DNA of 64,000 nucleotides from OLB9 sp041392785 (lineage in GTDB: Bacteria > Bacteroidota > Bacteroidia > Chitinophagales > Saprospiraceae): NCBI GenBank assembly GCA_041392785.1, contig JAWKLK010000001.1, forward strand, positions 1-64,000, read 5' to 3'. The notes below the pieces were generated by a model, which searched no databases, was not told the origin of the DNA, and saw only the letters and a program-made list of their open reading frames with translations. Positions 27,983-37,627 of this stretch are shown piece after piece; the stretch's first letter is position 1; every line of letters starts with the position of its first letter. Both the position numbers and the translations under genes were made by a program.

Positions 27983-28695
27983 TTTTGTCTACCATTATAC
28001 AAAAGAATAGAAATCCCAAATAGCTGCATATCTTCGTCATAATTACCTGTTGATTGGTACCCTTCCTGAATTTGTTCGTTGAGTGTTTGATCAAATGAAG
28101 AGATATTATATTTGCCTAATGGGATCTGGAAATATGGTTTAAATGCTATTCCAACCAAATCTCCTGGAAATTGGAAAATCAAATAAAATTTGCTAGTAGC
28201 ACCGCTCTCGGTCACTACCGGACTCTTTTTTCTTTGTACACCTGTAATATCAGTTTTAATTCGGTAAGTTTGGTAGCCCAAAGCTGCACCATACCCCAAT
28301 TTACCAAAATAATTCTCAACTCCCAAGCTGTACTCAGTAAGAGAATAATACCACTTATCTTGAAATAATTGATCATTGGATAAAGTTGCATAGACATCAT
28401 TTTTAGTTGAGATACTTGACCAAGATAATTCAAAACCAATGTTGCGTATTCTATACCGCAAACCTATTTCTATGCCATGCATATTTTTAATCTTATTCAA
28501 ATCATCATGCAAGGTCGTGCTTTGGGAAAGCAATGTCGTGTTGAACTTATCGATGATTTCTATAGTCTTTTTTGGATTTAATTTAACACCATTATAACCT
28601 ACTTTCAAGTTTAGCTGGCTGTACAACGCATCATACTTAAAAAGACTTAATACAAATAATAAAATCAGAACTGCAGATGGATTCAACCGCTTCAT
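27979..28695 (-). CDS. Putative outer-membrane beta-barrel protein
   Basis: 238 residues with a signal peptide (MKRLNPSAVLILLFVLSLFKYDALYSQ), then alternating amphipathic beta-strands (LNLKVGYNGVKL, IGLRYRIRNIGFELSWSSIS, KWYYSLTEYSLGVENYFGKLGYGAALGYQTYRIK, SKFYLIFQFPGDLVGIAFKPYFQIPLGKYN). This pattern of aromatic-ended strands is typical of small outer-membrane barrels of the Bacteroidota. No family-specific motif was recognised. It is convergent with the PspC gene (4-nt overlap) and followed upstream by another envelope gene on the same strand. Confidence 0.7.
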   Translation of the reverse strand: MKRLNPSAVLILLFVLSLFKYDALYSQLNLKVGYNGVKLNPKKTIEIIDKFNTTLLSQSTTLHDDLNKIKNMHGIEIGLRYRIRNIGFELSWSSISTKNDVYATLSNDQLFQDKWYYSLTEYSLGVENYFGKLGYGAALGYQTYRIKTDITGVQRKKSPVVTESGATSKFYLIFQFPGDLVGIAFKPYFQIPLGKYNISSFDQTLNEQIQEGYQSTGNYDEDMQLFGISILLYNGRQN

Positions 28696-28763
28696 TATTA
28701 AAAATAGACTTAATGTAATATAAAATTTACAACAAAGCTACATCAAAATTTCCAATCCACAGC

Positions 28764-29399
28764 TTAATCAAAGGATTTATAATTATTCCAAAACTTCCAA
28801 TACATAAAATTGATAGTGTTTATTTGCAAAGGAAGATGCGCAAAATTCTGAACCGCCTGAACTGCACATGTTGCTTCTGACAAATCAATAACCAAAGTTC
28901 CTGTGTCTCCAAAGAAATGAGAGCCCTGATAGATGTGAGATACTATTCTGTTTTTTGAATTTTTATTGGATAATTTTGCCTTTTCGAATTCAAGTCTTAG
29001 TGTATATGTCGATCCAAGAGTAACTTTCTTCATGAAGCCTAAATAATCAGTTTTTACTATTTTATTATTATGCCAAATTTCGTATTTTGATGTCAACTTT
29101 GATGTAACTCCAATAAGAATAGAGTCAATATCAGAATTTTCAGTAAAAATAATCTTTTGGCCAATAAAAAACTGTTCCGAGTCTGTCAACTTTGGTAAAC
29201 CAAAATCGACTTCTGAAACGAAACTTCCAGGCTCGTCACCACTATTAGCTAAAGATTGCAGCTGAATACTTTCTTGTGATGATGGTGATTTTATCAAAAG
29301 ATCACTTTTCCTATCCATCATGACAAAACCTGACAGTACATACCACAATATAGGCATTCCGATCAATACAAATGCTATTTTAAAGACAAAACTACGCAT
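28764..29399 (-). CDS. Hypothetical membrane-anchored protein
   Basis: A 211-residue protein with one N-terminal hydrophobic segment (FKIAFVLIGMPILWYVLSGFVMM), which may be a signal anchor. The soluble domain (about residues 35-211) is beta-rich. No catalytic motif or known domain is recognised. It is divergent from the ferredoxin gene (150-nt gap) and 68 nt upstream of the beta-barrel gene on the same strand. Joint function in the envelope is possible but unproven. Confidence 0.65.
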   Translation of the reverse strand: MRSFVFKIAFVLIGMPILWYVLSGFVMMDRKSDLLIKSPSSQESIQLQSLANSGDEPGSFVSEVDFGLPKLTDSEQFFIGQKIIFTENSDIDSILIGVTSKLTSKYEIWHNNKIVKTDYLGFMKKVTLGSTYTLRLEFEKAKLSNKNSKNRIVSHIYQGSHFFGDTGTLVIDLSEATCAVQAVQNFAHLPLQINTINFMYWKFWNNYKSFD

Positions 29400-29549
29400 G
29401 GATCTTTTTATGCAAAACGGTGTACCATGAAGACTTATTGTGATCTTGCCACATGTTATTTAGAACAAATATAAGCAAATAGTTGTTGGATAAGCGTTTT
29501 GTAAGCAAGCTTAATCAAACAGTTTTTATTAGACAACTTTTTTTTATAA

Positions 29550-29891
29550 ATGGCTAAGATATTTTTTACTTTTGAAGATAAATCGATCCAACCTAAATTG
29601 GTTGAGAATGCAGAATCTGGTTTCTCAATTCTGGAAGTGACAGAAGACCATGATGTTCATCTGAATCACAACTGTGGTGGGGTCTGTGCGTGCTCTACTT
29701 GCCATATTTATGTAAATAAAGGTGATGATGCACTTGAAGAAATATCTGATAAAGAAGAAGACTTTATAGACAGAGCCATCAACCCAAGACTGGAATCAAG
29801 ATTGGCCTGCCAATGCATCATACTAGAAGATGATGCAGAAATCCATGTCACCATTCCTGACCAAAAACAAATCATTGGTCACGAGCATTGA
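29550..29891 (+). CDS. fdx: Adrenodoxin-type 2Fe-2S ferredoxin
   Basis: A 113-residue electron carrier with the vertebrate/ISC-type cluster motif: Cys42, Cys48 and Cys51 in NCGGVCACSTCHIYV, and Cys87 or Cys89 in LACQC. Acidic surface region DKEEDFIDRA as in ISC ferredoxins. It probably supplies electrons for iron-sulfur cluster assembly. This fits its neighbour iscX, 32 nt downstream, the usual ISC partner order fdx-iscX. Confidence 0.93.
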   Translation: MAKIFFTFEDKSIQPKLVENAESGFSILEVTEDHDVHLNHNCGGVCACSTCHIYVNKGDDALEEISDKEEDFIDRAINPRLESRLACQCIILEDDAEIHVTIPDQKQIIGHEH

Positions 29892-29923
29892 TGTAATTTA
29901 AAAAATAGAAAATAATAACATTT

Positions 29924-30172
29924 ATGGCATTTGAAGACATAGATAATTTTCCGATAGATTGGTCAGATCATGAAGATATTGGAATGAAACTATATGAAAG
30001 ATTTGGTGATGAATTTGATGAGGGTAAGATCTATCGTATCAGATTTACTGATCTCATAGATTGGGTCTTAGAAATCCCAAATTTTAAAGGAACAAAGTCT
30101 GATTGTAATGAATCTCATCTAGAGCAGATCCAAGCAAAATGGGTGTACGAATGGAGAGATAATCAAAAGTAA
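29924..30172 (+). CDS. iscX: Fe-S assembly protein IscX
   Basis: A small acidic 82-residue protein matching IscX: WSDHEDIGMKLYERFGDEFDEGKIYRIRFTDLIDWVLEIPNFKGTKSDCNESHLEQIQAKWVYEW. IscX binds the cysteine desulfurase and iron and tunes cluster assembly. It is somewhat longer than the roughly 66-residue enterobacterial form, by an N-terminal extension. It sits in the typical place after ferredoxin; no iscS, iscU or hsc genes are nearby. Confidence 0.88.
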   Translation: MAFEDIDNFPIDWSDHEDIGMKLYERFGDEFDEGKIYRIRFTDLIDWVLEIPNFKGTKSDCNESHLEQIQAKWVYEWRDNQK

Positions 30173-30201
30173 AAGTGACAGACTTGTTGAAATAAGATCA
30201 T

Positions 30202-30705
30202 ATGAAATTGGATCATGCACAATTTTCTGCTATCACTACCCTTGTTTTTGATGTAGACGGAGTATTCACCGATAGTAAAGTACTAATTACTGAAGCTGGG
30301 GAATTATTGCGTACCATGAATACTAGAGATGGCCAAGCAATTGTTATAGCACTAAACGAGGGATATCACATCGCCATTATTACCAAAGGTTATTCTAAAG
30401 GAGTCCGAATAAGATTTGAAAACTTAGGGGTTAAACACATCTATGACTGTCAAAAAAACAAGCAGGATGCTTTTGATGACCTTAAGACTAATCTTGGTTT
30501 GGCCACTTCTGAGATACTGTATATGGGCGATGATATTCCGGATATTCCACTATTAAGTCAAGTATCTATAGCTGCTTGTCCCAAAGATGCCGTACCAGAA
30601 GTCCACAACAGATGCAACTATATCTCTTCTAAGAATGGGGGGCAAGGCTGTGTCAGGGAAGTGATAGAAAAAGTTATGCGCACCCAAGGCAAATGGAACT
30701 TTTGA
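30202..30705 (+). CDS. kdsC: 3-deoxy-D-manno-octulosonate 8-phosphate phosphatase (KdsC-like)
   Basis: A 167-residue HAD-family phosphatase without a cap domain. HAD motif I VFDVDGVFTDS (nucleophile Asp and acid-base Asp), motif II IITKGYSKG, motif III Lys region KNKQDAF, motif IV MGDDIPDIPLL. Hydrolyses KDO-8-phosphate for lipopolysaccharide inner-core synthesis, in the cytoplasm. The motif and size fit the KdsC/YrbI group well; a related sialic-acid-type phosphatase is the main alternative. It follows iscX by 29 nt. Confidence 0.88.
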   Translation: MKLDHAQFSAITTLVFDVDGVFTDSKVLITEAGELLRTMNTRDGQAIVIALNEGYHIAIITKGYSKGVRIRFENLGVKHIYDCQKNKQDAFDDLKTNLGLATSEILYMGDDIPDIPLLSQVSIAACPKDAVPEVHNRCNYISSKNGGQGCVREVIEKVMRTQGKWNF

Positions 30706-30711
30706 TAGAAC

Positions 30712-33700
30712 TTAAAATTTCACAAAAGGTAATGTAATAACTTTACCGTCTAGAACAGTAAACGTGACCATATACATACCAGCATTAATATCGGTGACAT
30801 CAAAAGTATGCGGCAACACGGTATCAAATTCCATCAGCATTTGACCTTCAGAATTAAACATTCTGACTATACCCTCACTCTGACTACCTTGAAGTGTGAT
30901 TTTCTCGGTAGTAGGATTCGGATATAAGTATGGTTTAAATGAATTAGAATTGTCTTCGGTAGCAGATATCACGAAAGGTTTACAATCAGAGTAATAGCTA
31001 CAACCCTCATGTTGAATCTTCACTTGGTAGGTACCATTTTGTTGTATAACAAAATAAGGTTCCGAAGTCACGCCAATGATATCAGAAAAAGTAGGATTGC
31101 ACTTAAGCCAAGTATACACCGCATCTGAATATCGGGGCGCATTCAGACTATCATTTTTTATCCAAATGTCTGTGTCAAAGTTAATCACATCGATGTGCAC
31201 CTGTATCAAAGAATCACAACCATTTACCGTGGTCAAATACTCTGAATAGTCTCCAGCATTAAAATAAACGCTATTTCCTACTTTTACACTTTCTCCTTTA
31301 CAGATTTCAAATGAATCATTTTTTACAAAAGTTGGCCATGCCATGATATCAATTATGAGAATACTATCACAGCCATTTGACCTTTGGAGTGTATCTCGGA
31401 AGCTACCTCCGCTATCATACGTTACACCATTCACTATGACTTTATTTCCAATACACAGATTTATATCAACATCAGTAAATACATTATCATAACTAATTTT
31501 TGTAATCAATAAACTATCACATCCAAATTGATTTTGGAATGAATCTATATAAATCCCAGGATTGGTGAAGTAGGTATCATCTACATATATCGTATCTCCC
31601 GGACAAATTGCAAAATTTTGTTCATTCGAATATGTCGGATAATACATTACATTATAAGTATGTAAGCTATCACATCCCAATGAACTTGTAAATAAATAAG
31701 TATAATTTCCAGCAATCGAAATGATATTTCCCCCTACGACTAGACTATCTCCACTACATAACGATACATCTTCGAAAACGTGAGGATTCAATATTTTAAT
31801 GTCAGATACAATGATACTGTCACAACCTAAAATAGTTTTAAATGTATCTTGATAAATACCTGTTTCTGTATAAATTCTATTATTTGCAACCACAGAATCA
31901 CCTGCGCAAGTTTGATAAAAGTCGTATTGAAAGAATGTATTATAAATTTCAAGATTTGTAGTGATAATGCTATCACATCCTGCCTCCGATGCGAGAGTAT
32001 CTATATATATTCCACTATCAAAATATAAAGTATCGCCAACCAGCAAAGAATCCCCTTGACACAAAGTGATGTTTTGCACAATATTAGCAACAGGATTGAT
32101 TTTCAAATTTGTTATAATAATAGAATCACAACCAAATGAACTTATATAACTATCAGTATAGATACCAGTCTGAGAATAAACATGATCTCCCACAGTAATC
32201 GAATCCCCTTCACATAAACTGAATGACTGATTAAATTCTGTCTCAAGAACAATGATATTGACTATAAGTAGGTCTTCACATCCGTTACTATTTATGGTAG
32301 ATTGAATGTATTTCCCCATCTCTGTGTACGTTTCAGCACCGACTTCTATGGTGTCTCCTTTGCAAATTATTGCTTCTGCATTTTCAATTTTTGCGGGTTT
32401 AAGCGTTAAGTTTGTTATGATGATGGAATCGCAACCATCAATAGTGTATAAATTATCCATATACAATCCTGACAAATAATGCTTAAAACTCCCTACATAC
32501 AATGTATCTCCTTGGCAAATTGAAATATTTTGTTGTACAGAATAAGATGGAACCATCACAATATCTGTAACTAAAATACTATCACATCCAGCCATTGTGG
32601 TAAGACTATCCAAATAAGATCCAGCAGACGAATACATATGATCTCCAATTTGTACCGTATCACCTTCACATAGATACACTGTCTGGTACTTCAAGGTATC
32701 CGTATGTACTTTTAGTGATGCTTTCTTACATTCATTCGTCACGACACATCCACCCCAACCTCTTATATAGTAATCAACATCTTCCGTAATGGGTAAATTT
32801 AAAATTGTACCGCTAGCAAAGGTTATCTCATTACAATCTCCAATCTGCCATGACCATTGTGTTGCATGATTCAAATAGCCTTCAGTTATTTTTACAATTC
32901 CTGGACTGTTATAGCAGACTATCGGATTAGGTATTTCTATAGTCTTAAGGTATGGGTTTACACATAAAAATACATTGCTCAAATAACCATCAATCCCTCC
33001 ACTTGAAAACACATTAATGACGGACGAAGATGGTTCAAAATCAATCACACCACCAAAACCGCCAATAGAAATGATTTCACCATTGGGTCTAACTATCATA
33101 CTATTTATAATATCATTCGCAATACCACCAAAACTATAGTGATTATTATAGGTACCATCTTGATTTGACACTAGTATACCAATATCAGATCCACCATTCG
33201 AATAAGAAGCATTCTTTCTTTCTATCGAAATATTAAAATCTACAGTATCTCTGAACTCACTTCCTAAATAAACAACTCCAGTTTTGTTGAGAAATAGTGT
33301 ACTACCTAGATCATTGGCTTTACCACCATAGGTATTTAACCAGATGATACTTCCATTTGTATCCAGTTTTACAAGGTAAATATCAGTACCTCCTCTGCTT
33401 GATTTTTGCAAATTATCAAAAAATGCACCATCTGAGTATCTACCTGTCATAATGATATTATTGGAAGCGTCCACTTCTACTTTGTACCCGGATTCAATCC
33501 CTAAGCCACCAAAAGATTTTGCCCATACAAATCCACCGTTAACAGTCAACTTCATAGAAAAAATATCTGAAAGACCTCTAGGATATAATTTGAAAACCCC
33601 TGTAGTTGGATCCATATCAAGTGAGTCTCTATACTCACCTGTCAAAATGAGATTGTTGGTCGAATCAATTGCCATATCATTCAAATAGTCATCAGAACTT

Positions 33701-34362
33701 GATCCTAAAGTCTCTACAAACAATACTCCTCCACTGTCAAGGGTAAGTTTTGCAAAAAATATATCATTTCCTCCTACTGAATGGAAAGATTGCGTAGATA
33801 ATGCAGAAAATTCAGTGAATCCACTGAAAACTCCACCAACAAATAAATATCCATCTCTACTTATTTCTATAGATTTTCCAGTAACTTCGACATCTGATAC
33901 GAAATGCTTGGACCATAATAGCTCCCCGTCATTATCAAATTTCAATACGAATGTAGCCTGCCCTTCTTCATGATTATTCAGAACAAATTGATCATCAACA
34001 TAGAGTGAGTCTGTAAATGTTCCTACCACGTAGACATTATTTTGCTTGTCTGAAATTACCTCAGATACATTGTCATCACCAGTAGAACCAATACTTTTGT
34101 ACCAAAGAAAGTTACCGAATGATGAACTTTTACGTAACAATACATCAAATCCACCTCTGGATTGCACTGTCTGAGTCGTAGCATAAACTGCCGAACCTGA
34201 AAAAATTGAAACATCAAAAATATTATATGAGCTATCAAAACAAGCATCTATTGAATTGTCTGTACCTGTTCCTCCAATTTTATATACCCATTTCAATGAT
34301 TGACTATTACCAATCACATAAAAAAACATCAATGAAAAGAATAAAAGTATATATAATCTCAT
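30712..34362 (-). CDS. T9SS-secreted beta-propeller protein with GCDSI repeats
   Basis: 1216 residues. Signal peptide (MRLYILLFFSLMFFYVIGNSQS). Residues about 20-470 carry SBBP-like beta-propeller repeats (GGTGTDNSIDACFDS, SIGSTGDDNVSEVISD, NVYVVGTFTDSLYV and similar). Then a HYR-like segment with cysteine pairs, then ten repeats of about 50 residues built on C-x-G-D-[ST], Y-x-x-x-G-x-Y and GCDSI. The last 75 or so residues are a type A T9SS sorting domain (YLYPNPTTEKITLQG, ending GMYMVTFTVLDGKVITLPFVKF). It is therefore an outer-membrane-exported, possibly surface-attached protein. Binding partner unknown. Confidence 0.88.
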   Translation of the reverse strand: MRLYILLFFSLMFFYVIGNSQSLKWVYKIGGTGTDNSIDACFDSSYNIFDVSIFSGSAVYATTQTVQSRGGFDVLLRKSSSFGNFLWYKSIGSTGDDNVSEVISDKQNNVYVVGTFTDSLYVDDQFVLNNHEEGQATFVLKFDNDGELLWSKHFVSDVEVTGKSIEISRDGYLFVGGVFSGFTEFSALSTQSFHSVGGNDIFFAKLTLDSGGVLFVETLGSSSDDYLNDMAIDSTNNLILTGEYRDSLDMDPTTGVFKLYPRGLSDIFSMKLTVNGGFVWAKSFGGLGIESGYKVEVDASNNIIMTGRYSDGAFFDNLQKSSRGGTDIYLVKLDTNGSIIWLNTYGGKANDLGSTLFLNKTGVVYLGSEFRDTVDFNISIERKNASYSNGGSDIGILVSNQDGTYNNHYSFGGIANDIINSMIVRPNGEIISIGGFGGVIDFEPSSSVINVFSSGGIDGYLSNVFLCVNPYLKTIEIPNPIVCYNSPGIVKITEGYLNHATQWSWQIGDCNEITFASGTILNLPITEDVDYYIRGWGGCVVTNECKKASLKVHTDTLKYQTVYLCEGDTVQIGDHMYSSAGSYLDSLTTMAGCDSILVTDIVMVPSYSVQQNISICQGDTLYVGSFKHYLSGLYMDNLYTIDGCDSIIITNLTLKPAKIENAEAIICKGDTIEVGAETYTEMGKYIQSTINSNGCEDLLIVNIIVLETEFNQSFSLCEGDSITVGDHVYSQTGIYTDSYISSFGCDSIIITNLKINPVANIVQNITLCQGDSLLVGDTLYFDSGIYIDTLASEAGCDSIITTNLEIYNTFFQYDFYQTCAGDSVVANNRIYTETGIYQDTFKTILGCDSIIVSDIKILNPHVFEDVSLCSGDSLVVGGNIISIAGNYTYLFTSSLGCDSLHTYNVMYYPTYSNEQNFAICPGDTIYVDDTYFTNPGIYIDSFQNQFGCDSLLITKISYDNVFTDVDINLCIGNKVIVNGVTYDSGGSFRDTLQRSNGCDSILIIDIMAWPTFVKNDSFEICKGESVKVGNSVYFNAGDYSEYLTTVNGCDSLIQVHIDVINFDTDIWIKNDSLNAPRYSDAVYTWLKCNPTFSDIIGVTSEPYFVIQQNGTYQVKIQHEGCSYYSDCKPFVISATEDNSNSFKPYLYPNPTTEKITLQGSQSEGIVRMFNSEGQMLMEFDTVLPHTFDVTDINAGMYMVTFTVLDGKVITLPFVKF
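31180..32690 (-). repeat. Ten tandem 50-residue GCDSI repeats
   Basis: Ten consecutive protein repeats of about 50 residues (about 150 bp), each with C-x-G-D-[ST]-[IVL] near the start, Y-x-x-x-G-x-Y in the middle and GCDS[IL] towards the end. The DNA repeats are diverged, so the array is old or maintained by selection at the protein level. Confidence 0.85.
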
Positions 34363-34509
34363 GTCACCGAAATTTAAATAAGAAAATTACATCCAAAACT
34401 GTGCCGAATATCGGTAAATTATTTGAATTTCAATAAGTTAATTGCTATGGCGCACCTTGAATTAAAATTATTAATGATAAAATTCATCATAATATCTAAA
34501 ATTATACAT

Positions 34510-34538
34510 TTGACAATGATATAATATTCGTAATTTCG
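34510..34538 (+). promoter_or_regulatory. Promoter of alanine dehydrogenase gene
   Basis: TTG at 34510-34512, an 18-nt spacer, then TAATTTCG at 34531-34538 (one mismatch to TAnnTTTG). It leaves about 30 nt of leader before the start at 34575. Confidence 0.5.
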
Positions 34539-34574
34539 CTCAAATTTTTAACAAATAACCAAAAATAATATCCT

Positions 34575-35687
34575 ATGATTATTGGAGTACCCAAAGAAAT
34601 AAAGTCCAATGAAAACAGAGTAGCATTGACACCTGCCGGTGCTTTAGAGTTTAGCAAAAGAGGACATAAAGTTTATATTCAACATACAGCAGGTGAAGGA
34701 TCGGGGTTTACAGATTCTGACTATCAAGAAGCAGGTGCTCACATATTACCTACAATAGAAGAAGTATATGCTGCAGCTGAAATGATTATCAAAGTAAAAG
34801 AACCTATCGAAAGTGAATATAGATTAGTCAAACCAAACCAACTTTTATTTACATATTTTCACTTTGCTTCATATGAGCCACTTACAAAGGCTATGATGGA
34901 CAGTAATGCTATCTGCCTAGCATATGAAACAGTAGAATCTCCAGATCACTCACTACCTCTGCTTGTTCCTATGTCTGAGGTTGCAGGTAGAATGGCTATT
35001 CAGCAAGGAGCAAAATACCTTGAAAAACCACAACATGGTCGAGGAGTCCTTCTTGGAGGCGTCCCTGGAGTTCCACCGGCAAAAGTCCTAATTTTAGGGG
35101 GTGGTATCGTTGGTACTCAGGCTGCTAAAATGGCTGCAGGGTTAGGTGCTCATGTAGTTATACTTGACGTAAACTTAAAAAGACTAAGATACCTGTCTGA
35201 TGTCATGCCTGCAAATGTCACAACAATGTATTCTAATGAACTTACCATCAGAAGACTTATCAAAAATCATGACTTGATTGTAGGTGCCGTATTGATTCCA
35301 GGAGCCAAAGCACCTAATCTTATCACAAGAGAAATGCTCAAAGAAATGAGACCAGGTACTGTAATAGTAGATGTAGCAGTAGATCAAGGCGGATGTATTG
35401 AAACCTGCAGACCTACTACACATGACAATCCAACTTATATCATAGATGACGTAGTACACTACTGTGTTGCAAATATGCCAGGAGCTGTCCCGTATACTTC
35501 CACTATAGCGCTTACCAATGCGACATTACCTTATGCTATTCAACTAGCTGAGAAAGGATGGAAAAAAGCTTGCTCTGAAAATCATGAATTAAAACTTGGA
35601 CTAAATATCGTAAATGGAAAAGTTGTTTATAAAGGTGTAGCAGATGCATTCAATTTACCTTATACTGAAGTGAATTCTATATTGTAA
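34575..35687 (+). CDS. ald: Alanine dehydrogenase
   Basis: A 370-residue NAD-dependent L-alanine dehydrogenase that interconverts alanine and pyruvate plus ammonia. The N-terminal opening MIIGVPKEIKSNENRVALTPAG is diagnostic. Substrate-site residues lie in KVKEP and FTYFHFASYEP. The Rossmann NAD site is VLILGGGIVGTQAAKMAAGLGAHVVILDVN. C-terminal signature VVDVAVDQGGCIETCRPTTHDNPTY. Full length for the family. It is a single-gene unit with its own promoter and terminator. Confidence 0.97.
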   Translation: MIIGVPKEIKSNENRVALTPAGALEFSKRGHKVYIQHTAGEGSGFTDSDYQEAGAHILPTIEEVYAAAEMIIKVKEPIESEYRLVKPNQLLFTYFHFASYEPLTKAMMDSNAICLAYETVESPDHSLPLLVPMSEVAGRMAIQQGAKYLEKPQHGRGVLLGGVPGVPPAKVLILGGGIVGTQAAKMAAGLGAHVVILDVNLKRLRYLSDVMPANVTTMYSNELTIRRLIKNHDLIVGAVLIPGAKAPNLITREMLKEMRPGTVIVDVAVDQGGCIETCRPTTHDNPTYIIDDVVHYCVANMPGAVPYTSTIALTNATLPYAIQLAEKGWKKACSENHELKLGLNIVNGKVVYKGVADAFNLPYTEVNSIL

Positions 35688-35714
35688 TATATATAGTTCA
35701 ATATTATAAATTAT

Positions 35715-35745
35715 AAAAAGGGTTTGTGATTCAAACCTTTTTTTT
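35715..35745 (+). terminator. Rho-independent terminator after ald
   Basis: GGTTTG (about 35721-35726) and CAAACC (35732-35737) form the stem, with a TGATT loop, an A-run before and eight T's after. A wobble base and A-T pairs extend the stem. Confidence 0.8.
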
Positions 35746-35801
35746 ATAATAAATTTTCATATTAGCTATATTTTATATATGTTTGCAATTGATTATATTC
35801 A

Positions 35802-37031
35802 ATGTATATGCAACATATAACATCAACCGTTGAGATTCCAGTAGACAAACTCCTTGCAAAATTAAATAGACTTATCGATCAAGAAAAAGAAGCTATCCTT
35901 TATGAAGAAAATATCAACTTACAGGATTTTCAAATAGTCAAATTATCTGAATTACAAATCGTCAAAGATGGATTACGATTCAATTTAAGTCTCAAATTTA
36001 ACTTAAAAAAAGATGCTGGGCTTTTTTCTGTACAAGGATATGGGATAATAAACATCAAATGTTTATGCCATCTCAAACAAGATAACAAATACAATATTCA
36101 GGTACAAACTACTCTAGAAGACTATGATTGGGTACAAAAACCAATTTTAAAAATGGGCATAATCGAGCTATCTATTCAATCCATAAGTAATATTATCATC
36201 GATTACTATAAAAAAAATTTACCTCATCATATTGACAAATCAATTTCCAAAAGTTTAGATATAAAAAATCTTTTTGACAACTATATCAAACCTTTGTCAA
36301 ATACGTTGATATCTAAAAGCCCTAATGTATATCTCAATTTCTCCCTAAATAAGATTCAATTATATGATGCTTATATCAAAGAATCTATCATCCTATTACA
36401 TATTTCTTTTGACCATTCAGTTACTCTAAGAGATTCACCAAGTCCAATTGAAATTGTATACCCTTCCATATCTCTTGACAACACATTGCTAATTAATGAC
36501 AATATTTTAATTTGTAATACTAAATTTTCCTTTACATCGTTAGGAAAAACTATCATTAATTTTTTAAAATCACAAAAAGTCAACGGGACAAATATAGATA
36601 TATCCGAATTATTAATTCAATACAGAGAAAAATTGCACATTTTGGCAAGAGCTACACAACCTTTAAAAGGTGAAATCTCAATCTCAGGCAATTTGAAATT
36701 TGAGTTTGACCAACAAAGCCTAAATCTTGAAAATTCAGAAATAACAGTCAAACCTTCAAATTTCATTTATACTCTGTTATCTCCAGTAATTAAATCTATA
36801 ATCTCAAATAAAATTGAAGCAATATTACCAATCAACATGAAAGAAATCCTAAATAATGAGCTTAATAAAGTTGATACAAGCAATCTAAACATTGCTTTCG
36901 GTGATGTTTCAATACAAAAAGGAGAATTAATCATAAGATCCTTAATGTTCGAGAAAGATATGGTTGAAGGCATTATTGAAATTCCGATCAAATCAATATG
37001 TATCCATTTAAAAAACTTTGGTGAGAGTTAG
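35802..37031 (+). CDS. DUF4403-family protein
   Basis: A 409-residue protein with the layout of the DUF4403 family, which is common in Bacteroidota. Two tandem lipid-binding-like halves start with STVEIPVDKLLAKLNRLIDQ and, later, RATQPLKGEISISGNLKFEFDQQSLNLENSEITV. It has no signal peptide or lipobox in this start choice, unlike many relatives that are lipoproteins. No catalytic motif. The role is unknown; a lipid- or membrane-related scaffold is only a guess. It is monocistronic after the ald terminator and followed by a 600-nt gap. Confidence 0.62.
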   Translation: MYMQHITSTVEIPVDKLLAKLNRLIDQEKEAILYEENINLQDFQIVKLSELQIVKDGLRFNLSLKFNLKKDAGLFSVQGYGIINIKCLCHLKQDNKYNIQVQTTLEDYDWVQKPILKMGIIELSIQSISNIIIDYYKKNLPHHIDKSISKSLDIKNLFDNYIKPLSNTLISKSPNVYLNFSLNKIQLYDAYIKESIILLHISFDHSVTLRDSPSPIEIVYPSISLDNTLLINDNILICNTKFSFTSLGKTIINFLKSQKVNGTNIDISELLIQYREKLHILARATQPLKGEISISGNLKFEFDQQSLNLENSEITVKPSNFIYTLLSPVIKSIISNKIEAILPINMKEILNNELNKVDTSNLNIAFGDVSIQKGELIIRSLMFEKDMVEGIIEIPIKSICIHLKNFGES

Positions 37032-37627
37032 TTTAATAAATTAAATCAATTAAAATTTTCAAACAAAATTCAATCCAAAGTGGGACATTAAAAATTGCAA
37101 TAAAAAAAAGCCTCCTCAACTAAAGAGATACTTTGAAATTAAGAGCTAAAGCTTTCCAAAGATGAGTATTCAAAAGAAAAAAATATTAATAGGGAAAGTA
37201 CTTTTATCGGACGATCGCTGTCATCCGCCTTTTTGTCTTTAACTTAGAAGTCACGGTACAAACAAAAAACTGTTTGAGCCAATAGGACTATTTGTCAAAG
37301 CACAAATCTAAAATAACATGAAAATATGAGTTTAAAGAGCGGATGTAAAAGACGAGTATTTTTGTTTCCGTCGAGAAGATGACTTTTAAGTGTTAAGAAG
37401 ACAAAACAGCGGCGGCATTTTTTGTTTACTTTTTTTTGCTGATTGAAAAAAGTAAAATCCTTGCTGGCATGAGGTAATGTATAATCAGAGTTCAAACTAC
37501 AATCACCGTATAGGACATTAACAATTACAATAAAAAAAGCCCCCCTCTAATTGCTTAGAGAGAGGCCATCCCAAAAACCGATTTATCTCTAACTCAGTCT
37601 TGAGTTATGTCATGGTCAAATCACCGA
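37032..37627. other. Intergenic region with duplicated terminator-like element
   Basis: About 600 nt between a plus-strand gene end and a minus-strand gene end. It holds a clear minus-strand terminator (see next entry). A direct repeat of roughly 30 nt, beginning GGACATTAA and running to AAAAAGCC, occurs at about 37083-37112 and 37513-37540, so the terminator neighbourhood seems duplicated. A 66-codon minus-strand frame (37295-37495) with no recognised family lies between the repeats; I do not call it a gene. Confidence 0.55.
37532..37566 (-). terminator. Rho-independent terminator of the right giant gene
   Basis: On the minus strand a 12-bp imperfect stem (GCCTCTCTCTAA pairing with TTAGAGGGGGGC, 37539-37566), a 4-nt loop, then a run of seven T's (37532-37538). 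It lies about 60 nt after the stop codon at 37628. Confidence 0.85.

Noticed and set aside
37295..37495. 66-codon minus-strand frame in the intergenic gap
   Set aside because: Very Lys/Phe/Leu-rich, no start signal or family; more likely a remnant.
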